Assembly (NCBI GenBank): GCA_018715445.1
Contig: DVLP01000209.1
Location: forward strand, 1 to 12,263
Direction of reading: 5' to 3'
Origin: Candidatus Avipropionibacterium avicola
GTDB taxonomy: Bacteria; Actinomycetota; Actinomycetes; Propionibacteriales; Propionibacteriaceae
Length of the DNA: 12,263 bases
Shown: in pieces, positions 1 through 5,679 of the stretch
Numbering within the stretch: the stretch's first letter is position 1
Layout of the letters: each line of letters begins with the position of its first letter
Program-made: the position numbers and the translations under genes
Notes under the pieces: model-generated
The model's database searches: none
What the model saw: the letters and a program-made list of their open reading frames with translations, nothing else
Told to the model about the DNA's origin: nothing

Positions 1-116
1 GCTCGAGCCATGGCCCGAAGGAGACATTGACCTGCGAGGGCGGGCTTGGTAGACCGTTGACTGCAGAGCGTCGTTGCGGTTGAACGGTGCGCGGCCCTGG
101 TCAGCGAGGAGACGGT
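1..116 (+). other. Upstream region of the DUF5701 gene
   Basis: No gene is evident. TTGACC at 27-32 followed after 17 bases by TAGACC could be a weak promoter. The same stretch has GAAGGAG before a TTG codon at 27 that opens 18 codons to a TGA at 81; I treat this as chance. AGGAG at 107-111 is the ribosome-binding site of the DUF5701 gene. Confidence 0.3.
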
Positions 117-824
117 GTGCACGACACGATGATGACGGCCGACGATGAACCCTCGGACGCGTGTTCGCCGACCGTGCCTGTGCTGCCACCGTTGACGGAG
201 CAAGCTGAACGTCTGATCGCGACGGGTGTCCTGGATGGTGATGATTCCAAGTTGACTGGCGATGAGCTCCGTGACGTCGCGGCTGATCTTGCGCACCGCG
301 CTGCCGCTGGGGCGTTGCTCGTTGTGTCGGACCACGCCCTGCCGGTGAGAATCCTCGTACCTCAGCTCACGCGTGCGTACGACGGGCAGGAGAAGCCTGG
401 CTTCATCGTCGTTGACATGGATGACGTTGCCGACTTCGTGCCGACGGTGGAGGCACCGGTGCCGGATGCGGTCATCTACGCGATCGATGATCCGCGGCGC
501 GGTGACGACATGCGCAACTGGACACCGGCGGAGGCCCAGGAAGCGTTGTGTCGGGATGAGCGGACGCCATTCACCATCGGCGAGGGCGTGCACTGGGCGC
601 TGCAGCTCCATGAGGTCATCGACCGCAACGCTTGCTACATGATGATCGGCTCGCGTCGACCGAAGACGAAGGGATTCGACTCCCGGACGCCTGCCTTGTG
701 GATATCCAACGGCACCGGACGTGATGGCCGAGATCGCAGGGGAGCCCCGAAACTCGGGTGGTGCTGGTGGAACAACCGGCACACCTGGTTGGGTTTCGCA
801 TCGGGTGCCCGACGGGTCAGCTGA
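117..824 (+). CDS. DUF5701 family protein
   Basis: A 235-residue cytoplasmic protein that I recognise as the actinobacterial DUF5701 family, whose function is unknown. The pattern seen is an N-terminal helical part starting with LPPLTEQAERLIATGV, a middle part with FIVVDMDDVADF and DDPRRGDDMRNWTPAEA, and a very conserved-looking C-terminus with ARTPALWISNGTGRDGR-like text, then RRGAPKLGWCWWNNRHTWLGF. Length and motif order fit a complete family member, with no signal peptide or membrane segment. The frame is open from a GTG at 87, but the GTG at 117 has AGGAG five bases upstream, so I start there; ATG codons at 129 and 132 are alternatives. The gene converges on the minus-strand reductase gene with only six bases between the stops. 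Family assignment is from memory of the sequence pattern. Confidence 0.82.
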   Translation: MHDTMMTADDEPSDACSPTVPVLPPLTEQAERLIATGVLDGDDSKLTGDELRDVAADLAHRAAAGALLVVSDHALPVRILVPQLTRAYDGQEKPGFIVVDMDDVADFVPTVEAPVPDAVIYAIDDPRRGDDMRNWTPAEAQEALCRDERTPFTIGEGVHWALQLHEVIDRNACYMMIGSRRPKTKGFDSRTPALWISNGTGRDGRDRRGAPKLGWCWWNNRHTWLGFASGARRVS

Positions 825-830
825 GCGGCA

Positions 831-1433
831 CTACCGGAGGACTCGGTAGCGGAGGTGGGTCTCGCTCGCGTACGCGGAGGTGTCGAGTCGTTCGAGCTCG
901 ACGCGCTGCCCCAGACCCGCGAACAGCGAGATGCCGTCGCCCAGGAGCGCCGGTGCGATGTCGAGGTGGAGCTCATCCACCAGCCCGAGCCGCAGACACT
1001 GCCGCGAGATGCTTCCGCCGAGCAGGCTGACCCACCCGTCCCCGGCAGAGCGAGAGGCCAGCTCGACCGCTTCGCGGATGTCGTCCACGACGAGGGTGTA
1101 GGTGGTGCCATCGCGCTCGATCGGCTCGTGGGCGCGGTGGGTCATGAGGTAGACCGGCACCTTCAGCATGCCGCCGTAGGGCAGCTCGTCGTTCTCGATG
1201 GTCTGGGACCGGTTCGCACCCCCGACGATCGCCCCGATCCTGCCCATGACCCGCTCCACGACGGAGTCGTCCTCGGGGGCAGAAGGCCTGCCGAACATCC
1301 AGTCGACCCCACCGTCCGGGTCTGCCAGGAATCCGTCAAGGGTGATGGTTGCGTGGACGATCACTGTGGCCGCGGGTGCGCTCCTCTGCGGTCGTGGTGA
1401 GTCGATCGACTCACGCCATGAGTGAAAGTTCAT
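831..1433 (-). CDS. RibD C-terminal / dihydrofolate reductase-like family protein
   Basis: A single-domain, 200-residue NAD(P)H-dependent reductase-like protein with the DHFR-like fold of the RibD C-terminal domain (YyaP/YwjB type). Typical elements are VIVHATITLDGFLADPDG near residues 24-41, the LLGGSISRQCL nucleotide-binding loop near 137-147, and GLVDELHLDIAPALLGDG just after it. There is no deaminase domain, so it is not bifunctional RibD; the substrate is unknown. The start at 1433 is supported by GGAAGGG eight bases upstream. The first 23 residues lack homology-like character, and an in-frame GTG at 1364 falls exactly at the usual family start. An 18-bp palindrome lies between these two starts, so the later start is a real alternative, although its nearest AGAGGAG is 16 bases away. 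The gene is divergent from the lipoprotein gene. The same frame stays open upstream to 2330, but only as a shadow of that gene. Confidence 0.88.
   Translation of the reverse strand: MNFHSWRESIDSPRPQRSAPAATVIVHATITLDGFLADPDGGVDWMFGRPSAPEDDSVVERVMGRIGAIVGGANRSQTIENDELPYGGMLKVPVYLMTHRAHEPIERDGTTYTLVVDDIREAVELASRSAGDGWVSLLGGSISRQCLRLGLVDELHLDIAPALLGDGISLFAGLGQRVELERLDTSAYASETHLRYRVLR
1397..1414. promoter_or_regulatory. 18-bp perfect palindrome, candidate operator
   Basis: GTGAGTCGATCGACTCAC equals its own reverse complement over all 18 bases, with no spacer. It sits inside the first codons of the reductase gene if that gene starts at 1433, or just upstream of it if the real start is the GTG at 1364. 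It is about 100 bases upstream of the divergent lipoprotein. A dimeric transcription factor site is the simplest reading, but no regulator gene lies next to it. Direct observation for the symmetry; the operator role is inference. Confidence 0.45.
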
Positions 1434-1450
1434 GGTCTCATCCCTTCCAG

Positions 1451-1456
1451 TAGGGT
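1451..1456 (+). promoter_or_regulatory. Possible -10 element for the lipoprotein gene
   Basis: TAGGGT fits the actinobacterial TANNNT -10 pattern and lies in the divergent region about 60 bases before the lipoprotein start. The matching -35 position holds only a poor match (TTCATG or GTTCAT). Weak single-element evidence. Confidence 0.25.
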
Positions 1457-1511
1457 CAGTGGTCGAAACCCGGTCAAGCACACAGAGAGGACGCGCCGAC
1501 CGCGCACGCGA

Positions 1512-2420
1512 ATGATGAAGAGAGCACTGCAACGACCGGCGGCCCTGCTCGCCGCGGCGATCCTCGGCCTTTCCCTGGTGGGATGTTCCTCCGATCCGGC
1601 AGGGACCAGCGGTGACGCCGGATCCACCGTCTACGAGTTCCAGACGAACGGCATCAAGCCGGCGAACGAAGTGACGATCCGAGTCCCTGCTGACCTTCGC
1701 GAAGTGATGGGGGCCGACGCCGACGCCATGGTCATCGATGAGATCGTTGCGAGCGGCCACGACCTCGACAACGGTCAGGTCTGCGCGGCTGACCTGGCGA
1801 TCACGTACCTGGACGGCCAGCCCGACGGTCTCGTCTCGGCAGGATCGGACGCGGGCCAGCGGTCGCAGGCAGAGCAGGCCCTCCTCGAACGCACCGGCGC
1901 ATCCTCCATCGACGAGATTGTCGCAGAGATCGACGAGATCATCGCCGATGGCGAGGAGCGAGGCCTGACGGCCCAGCAGATCGCCAACAACATTCAGACG
2001 TTTGCCGGTATCCAGGCCACTTTCTACACCGATGGCGCGACCGGTCAGGACGTGGTGGACGGCTACCTCAGCGGTGGCAGTGAAGGTGAGACCACGAATG
2101 CGGGCATCATCACCAACGCGCTGGGACTCACCTCCAGCAGCGCACCCAAGGCAATCTCCGACTTCGACGAGTCCGCGCCGGAGGAAGGGGTCTACGTGAG
2201 CGACGACTACGCGACGATCACCGTCGTCGGCGACTGCGCCGCGTCCGCGACCGATCCGGACAAGGCGATCCAGCTGGAGCTGCCCTCCGTCGGTGCCGAC
2301 GGGAAGACCGACACCACGGCGACCGTGCAACTGTCGGTGACGACCGACGGCATCATCGGTGTCGCAGGTGAGGTCAAGGACTACGTACGCGACGCCAACG
2401 ACAACTGGATCGTGAGCTGA
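1512..2420 (+). CDS. Lipoprotein of unknown function
   Basis: A 302-residue exported lipoprotein that I cannot place in a family. Residues 1-25 form a lipoprotein signal: MMKRALQRP, a hydrophobic stretch, then the lipobox L-V-G-C with the lipidated cysteine at residue 25, followed by SSDPAGTSGDAG, a typical flexible tether. The mature part is acidic. It contains a helical, Asp/Glu-rich segment (SSIDEIVAEIDEIIADGEERG) in the middle and a C-terminal beta-rich part (YATITVVGDCAASATD, then TTATVQLSVTTDGIIGVAGEV) that ends in DNWIVS. Two further cysteines, in QVCAADL and GDCAAS, could form a disulfide outside the membrane. The frame is open upstream, but the signal peptide fixes the start at one of two adjacent ATGs (1512, 1515); the closest purine-rich stretch, GAGAGG, is about 20 bases away. 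It converges on the acetyltransferase gene. Confidence 0.85.
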   Translation: MMKRALQRPAALLAAAILGLSLVGCSSDPAGTSGDAGSTVYEFQTNGIKPANEVTIRVPADLREVMGADADAMVIDEIVASGHDLDNGQVCAADLAITYLDGQPDGLVSAGSDAGQRSQAEQALLERTGASSIDEIVAEIDEIIADGEERGLTAQQIANNIQTFAGIQATFYTDGATGQDVVDGYLSGGSEGETTNAGIITNALGLTSSSAPKAISDFDESAPEEGVYVSDDYATITVVGDCAASATDPDKAIQLELPSVGADGKTDTTATVQLSVTTDGIIGVAGEVKDYVRDANDNWIVS

Positions 2421-2447
2421 TCGCGCCCTGGATTTTCGACCTTGGCG

Positions 2448-3017
2448 TCAGCCGTCGATCTCTCGGATCGTCCTGGCTGGCACTCCGCCGACGACGGTCC
2501 GCGCCGGGACGTCCTTCGTGACGACCGCTCCGGCCGCCACGACGGCCCCCTCGCCGATGGCGACCCCTGGCAGGATCGTTGCGTTCGACCCGACCCACAC
2601 CCGGTCGCCGATCACCACCGGCCGGGGCACCGTGGTGGCGCGCTGGCTGGGGTCGAGATCGTGGTTGAGGGTCGCGATCACCACGTTGTGGCCGATGAGG
2701 GTGTCGTCACCGATGGTGATGCCGCCCTGGTCCTGGAACCGGCAACCGGAGTTGACGAAGACCCGCTCGCCGACGCGGGTGTTCTTGCCGCAGTCGGTCG
2801 TGAAGGGCGGGAAGAGGCGGAACGAGGCCGGCACCGCGCGCCCGGTGATCCGCGACATGATCTCCACCCGCTCCTCGGGGGTGGTGTAGCGCGCATTCAG
2901 TTCCATGCACAGCCGAATCGCCTCCTCGGCGAACGTGCTGATCGTGCGCGCCAGGTCATTGCCCGGCGCCGCTGGCTCACCGGCGCCCATCCGAGCCCTG
3001 AACTCTTCAACGTCCAT
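2448..3017 (-). CDS. Sugar O-acetyltransferase, maltose/galactoside type (hexapeptide repeat)
   Basis: A 189-residue acetyl-CoA-dependent acyltransferase of the LacA/Maa/NodL group. The N-terminal Mac-type helical segment (residues 5-60: RMGAGEP, LNARYTTPEER) is followed by a left-handed beta-helix built from hexapeptide repeats (IGDDTLIGHNVVIAT, then IGDRVWVGSNATILPGVAIGEGAVVAAGAVV). The catalytic histidine is very likely His119 in ATLNHDLDP, matching the His of LacA. The C-terminus VPARTVVGGVPARTIREI is the family's usual ending, so the gene is complete. Family members work as trimers and acetylate sugar hydroxyls; the real acceptor cannot be told from sequence. The ATG at 3017 is preceded by a purine-rich GAAGGGATGGGAAG stretch. 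The unknown 164-aa gene ends 59 bases upstream on the same strand, so the two may share a transcript. Confidence 0.93.
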   Translation of the reverse strand: MDVEEFRARMGAGEPAAPGNDLARTISTFAEEAIRLCMELNARYTTPEERVEIMSRITGRAVPASFRLFPPFTTDCGKNTRVGERVFVNSGCRFQDQGGITIGDDTLIGHNVVIATLNHDLDPSQRATTVPRPVVIGDRVWVGSNATILPGVAIGEGAVVAAGAVVTKDVPARTVVGGVPARTIREIDG

Positions 3018-3076
3018 GTGCTTCCCATCCCTTCGGCGTCTGCCGACGATATCCCTGATCGGTGCGATGGGGGGCC

Positions 3077-3571
3077 TCAGACGTTCAGCCAGTCCTCCCG
3101 GTACGACTCGAGCAGTTCGCGAGGGAAGGCGAGGACGTATCGGCCGTCGGGGACACGGTTGCGGAACCCGCCGACGATGAATCCGAGCTCGGGGAACAAC
3201 ACCCCGACATTGCCCCTGCCCTCCACGGTCGGTTCGCGTTCGAAGAGTGTCGCGAAGCCTTCGGTGTCGAGGATCTCGATCCCGTCGTAGGTCACCGGGG
3301 TGTAGGTGGCGCCGTCGAGCTTCTCGCGGATGGCTCGGCCGCGGCCGGGCCTGAACACGTAGATGCACTGCAACGTGGCGGTCTCGTCGTCGAAGACGTA
3401 CTCGGAGGCGCCGCGACGCTCATGGGTCCGGCGCAGGATCCGGTCGTGCCGGACGCCGTCCGCCGCGCCAGCGGCCTGCGCCACTTCCTCGTGGGTCATG
3501 CCGTAACGGACGTCATCGATGCCTTCGTACGGGACAAGCCGGTGGGTCGCAACCACGACAGTGCCTTCCAT
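3077..3571 (-). CDS. Hypothetical protein, 164 aa
   Basis: A small soluble protein of no family I can name with confidence. The sequence begins MEGTVVVATHRLVPYEGIDD, then VRYGMTHEEVAQAAG, and later has YTPVTYDGIEILD and VGVLFPELGFIVGGF. The 'GI..v.fGMt.eEV...lG' arrangement followed by a second, similar beta strand/'Y.GI' element is seen in several small uncharacterised bacterial proteins; that comparison is from memory and gives no function. There is no signal peptide or membrane segment. The start at 3571 has AAGG six bases upstream; the open frame continues to 4240 only as antisense shadow of the GNAT gene. Codon third positions are strongly GC-rich as expected for a real gene. It is divergent from the GNAT gene across about 170 bases. 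Confidence 0.78.
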   Translation of the reverse strand: MEGTVVVATHRLVPYEGIDDVRYGMTHEEVAQAAGAADGVRHDRILRRTHERRGASEYVFDDETATLQCIYVFRPGRGRAIREKLDGATYTPVTYDGIEILDTEGFATLFEREPTVEGRGNVGVLFPELGFIVGGFRNRVPDGRYVLAFPRELLESYREDWLNV

Positions 3572-3742
3572 GCAGAACCTTGGTGATCTGGCACGGTACC
3601 GATCGGGACCATGATCGTGAGCAACAAGGGGATGGCCGTGTCGTGAACATCGCGTGAAGGAGCCAGTGCCTGCCGACGACACTCGTGCACGGTCCGACAG
3701 AATCCGCTCGTACGGATCCCTCGGTCCTGTCACGATGGTCGG
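3572..3742. other. Divergent intergenic region between the 164-aa protein and GNAT genes
   Basis: Non-coding region of about 170 bases between two divergent genes, so promoters for both should be here. I find no convincing -35/-10 pair. It contains two short self-complementary words (CGGTACCG and CCGATCGG) near 3595-3606, and the candidate upstream ORF described separately. Confidence 0.5.
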
Positions 3743-3752
3743 ATGTGCATGA
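3666..3752 (+). CDS. Possible 28-codon upstream ORF of the GNAT gene
   Basis: A GTG at 3666 is preceded by AAGGAG (3657-3662) and opens a 28-codon frame beginning MPADDTRARSDR and ending in GCA-TGA. Its TGA overlaps, as ATGA, the ATG at 3749, the second candidate start of the GNAT gene, which has no ribosome-binding site of its own. This would suit translational coupling. The spacing of three bases between AAGGAG and GTG is short, and the peptide has no recognisable character, so this is tentative. Confidence 0.3.
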   Translation: MPADDTRARSDRIRSYGSLGPVTMVGCA

Positions 3753-4606
3753 CGATGACGACACCGTGCGTCGCTGACCTGCCCGGGGTGATCGACATCG
3801 TGGCCTCGTGGCAGCACGAAGGTCTTCCGGTCCAGGTCCATCCGGGCGACCTCGGTTGGTACGGGAGGTTCGGGAGCGAGGCGCTCGCAGCCGCGCTTCG
3901 GGTGTGGGTCCGTGACGGCGACATCGTGGCGGTCGGGCTGCTCGACGAGACCGGGCTGATCCGCATGGCGGTCGCGCCCGACAGTGGTGACGACGACGTC
4001 CTGGCGAGGCGGTTGGCGGATGACTTCGTTGGGCCCTTGGGCGATCTGCTGCCTGCTGGGCGGGGAGTGGTCGAGGCCCGGTACGGCCGTGCGCTGCGAC
4101 AGGCGCTGACCGATCGCGGCTGGGCTACGGGTGATCCGTGGACACCGCTGCGTCGTGACCTGTCCGGACCGGTCCCCGGTCCGGCACTGCGGATCGAGGT
4201 GGTGGACTCGGAACTGGTCGAGGACCGCGTCCGGGTCCAAGCCGCGGCCTTCGCCGGATCCAGCTTCTCGGCCGAGGGTTGGCGGCAGCTGTCACAGGGA
4301 CACGCCTACCGTACGGCCCAATGCCTGGTCGGGTATGACCAAGCCGGTGCGGCCGTTGCCGCGGCCACGGTCTGGTCGGCCGGTCACGGTCGGCCGGGCC
4401 TGGTGGAACCGTTGGGTGTGCACGGTGACCATCGGGGGCAGGGCCACGGTGTGTCGATCACGCTCGGCGCCGCCGAGGCCTTGCGGCGACAGGGATGTTC
4501 CAGCGCGATGGTGGCCACATCATCGTCGAACGTTGCCGCAGTGGCGACCTATCAGGCTGCGGGGTTCGTGACCTCAGGCGAGATCACTGACCACTGTCGA
4601 CCGTGA
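3743..4606 (+). CDS. GNAT family N-acetyltransferase
   Basis: A protein of about 287 residues whose C-terminal half is a GNAT domain. The acetyl-CoA pyrophosphate-binding motif A is visible as VHGDHRGQGHGVSI near residues 226-239 (R/Q-x-x-G-x-G/A pattern), and SSNVAAVATYQAAGF near 260 is the usual motif B with the N-x-x-A-x-x-x-Y-x-x-x-G-F signature. The N-terminal half (WYGRFGSEALAAALRVW, DIVAVGLLDETGLIRMAVAPD) looks like a degenerate GNAT-like or accessory domain, giving the two-lobed layout common in actinobacteria. The acceptor substrate is unknown. Starts at 3743 and 3749 are both ATG and neither has its own ribosome-binding site; the second overlaps a possible upstream ORF. The gene's last 23 bases overlap the end of the convergent split gene. 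Confidence 0.87.
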   Translation: MCMTMTTPCVADLPGVIDIVASWQHEGLPVQVHPGDLGWYGRFGSEALAAALRVWVRDGDIVAVGLLDETGLIRMAVAPDSGDDDVLARRLADDFVGPLGDLLPAGRGVVEARYGRALRQALTDRGWATGDPWTPLRRDLSGPVPGPALRIEVVDSELVEDRVRVQAAAFAGSSFSAEGWRQLSQGHAYRTAQCLVGYDQAGAAVAAATVWSAGHGRPGLVEPLGVHGDHRGQGHGVSITLGAAEALRRQGCSSAMVATSSSNVAAVATYQAAGFVTSGEITDHCRP

Positions 4607-4965
4607 CGGATAGTGCTTGTCCGTGGCCGACGAGGTCGGCGGGGTGGTCGGGGAGCCCGCGCAGTGCACGGTCGTCGAGGCCCAGGTGGATCGCCAGGGG
4701 TGCAGCCTCGAAGGCGAACTGACCGGGGTAGTGGGCATCAGTGGCCGGGACGAGCCGGCGCACTCGCTTCAGGCCCTGGGGGTATCCCGTGACGAACACC
4801 TCGAAGGCCGCTTGCCGGCTCGTCGATGCCGCGGTCATCGAGGGCATCCGCGTGGTCGTCGAGATAGCCGGCCGGGTCCGTCACGGCCTGCTCGACGGCG
4901 GCAGCCAGCGTCGGGTCATCGGTCAGCAGTGCGGCGAGGCTTCTCCACGAGGGCAGGACATCCAT
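4584..4965 (-). pseudogene. Frameshifted small gene (hypothetical, about 126 aa if repaired)
   Basis: Two minus-strand frames together look like one gene. Frame one starts at ATG 4965 (MDVLPSWRSLAALLTDDPTL, then AVTDPAGYLDDHADALDDRGIDEP) and loses coding character after residue 50, then stops at 4738. The next frame has strongly GC-rich third positions from about 4814 (QAAFEVFVTGYPQGLKRV) down to a TGA at 4584. Removing one G at about 4815 joins them into a protein of about 126 residues. The N-terminal part recalls DUF6630-type proteins, from memory only; the C-terminal part I do not recognise, and it is shorter than that family. It follows the ASCH gene by 48 bases on the same strand. It could also be a sequencing error or two separate fragments. 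Confidence 0.55.
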
Positions 4966-5013
4966 GCCTCGATGCTACGGAGCATTCCGGTCAACAGGCG
5001 GCCGATGGCGATG

Positions 5014-5598
5014 TCACTTCGGGTACAGCACCTCGAATCGTTCGCAGACGACCGGCATCGTGGTGTCGAACTCGTACGGCGTCGCTGCGAGCGTGCCGCG
5101 CCAGCATCGTTCGTGCTCGGCGCGCCAGTACGCCAAGGACTTGTCACCCTCACCTTCGCGGTGGGCATGGTCGGTCGAGACGGCATCGAACGGGACGACG
5201 GTGACCTCCGTGGTGCGGATGAGGGCCTGGGGCTCGCCCGAGCCGTCGAGCACGATCGAGAGGTCGCCCGGTGCCGGCAGCGGCTCGTCGTCGACCTCGT
5301 ACTCCCATGCTGCGCTGGCCGTCGCGGTCTTGTCCCCTCGAAGGACCAACGCAACCAGGTCATCGGCGAGGTCCGGTGAGTCGCCGAACGACCATGCCGC
5401 AGGAGTTCCGAGGTCGGCGGCATGCCGTGCAGCACCCCACTCGCTGGCCTGCGCCGTGGCTCGTTCCCAGAATCGTTCGATCCGCTCGGCCTGTGCAGGG
5501 TCGTCGGCGGTTGGCTCGGAGCCAGCTGAATCGGGAACCGCATCCACCCGAGCATCGTGCCAGTCCGAGGGTGCTGGTGTCCGAGATTTCGTCGCCAC
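5014..5598 (-). CDS. ASCH domain-containing protein (YhfF-like)
   Basis: A 194-residue cytoplasmic protein with an ASCH domain, a PUA-like beta-barrel thought to bind RNA or modified nucleotides. Diagnostic text includes RIERFWERA near residue 40, then WSFGDSPDLADDLVALVLRGDKTATAS near 69-95, GDLSIVLDGSGEPQALIRTTEVTVVPFD, and EGEGDKSLAYWRAEH, ending in MPVVCERFEVLY. This matches the YhfF/COG4405 type closely and appears complete. The first 38 residues are a family-unlike extension rich in Pro, Ala and Asp. The start is a GTG at 5598 with GGAA six bases upstream; an in-frame GTG near 5547 is an alternative that gives a more usual length. It probably shares a transcript with the frameshifted gene downstream and is divergent from the secreted propeller gene. 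Confidence 0.9.
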   Translation of the reverse strand: MATKSRTPAPSDWHDARVDAVPDSAGSEPTADDPAQAERIERFWERATAQASEWGAARHAADLGTPAAWSFGDSPDLADDLVALVLRGDKTATASAAWEYEVDDEPLPAPGDLSIVLDGSGEPQALIRTTEVTVVPFDAVSTDHAHREGEGDKSLAYWRAEHERCWRGTLAATPYEFDTTMPVVCERFEVLYPK

Positions 5599-5608
5599 GG
5601 CAGATTCC

Positions 5609-5637
5609 GTGACATCCCGTCCGTCGATGGCTAGGTT
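5609..5637 (+). promoter_or_regulatory. Putative promoter of the secreted propeller gene
   Basis: GTGACA (5609-5614), a 17-base spacer, then TAGGTT (5632-5637) fits a housekeeping sigma promoter with an actinobacterial -10. It would start transcription near 5644 and leave a leader of about 36 bases carrying the GAAGGGG ribosome-binding site before ATG 5680. The -10 overlaps a short inverted repeat, AGGTT-gatg-AACCT (5633-5646), which might be a control site or chance. Confidence 0.45.
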
Positions 5638-5679
5638 GATGAACCTGCCCGCACCCAGCTCATCGACGAAGGGGTCACC

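Noticed and set aside
27..83. An 18-codon TTG-started frame after GAAGGAG near the left edge
   Set aside because: The spacing between GAAGGAG and TTG is too short, the start codon is rare, and the peptide has no leader-like features. The region may simply be the tail of a preceding unit.
1434..2330. Long minus-strand extension of the reductase frame (up to 499 codons)
   Set aside because: It is the antisense shadow of the lipoprotein gene. The family's N-terminus and the ribosome-binding site place the reductase start at 1433 or 1364.
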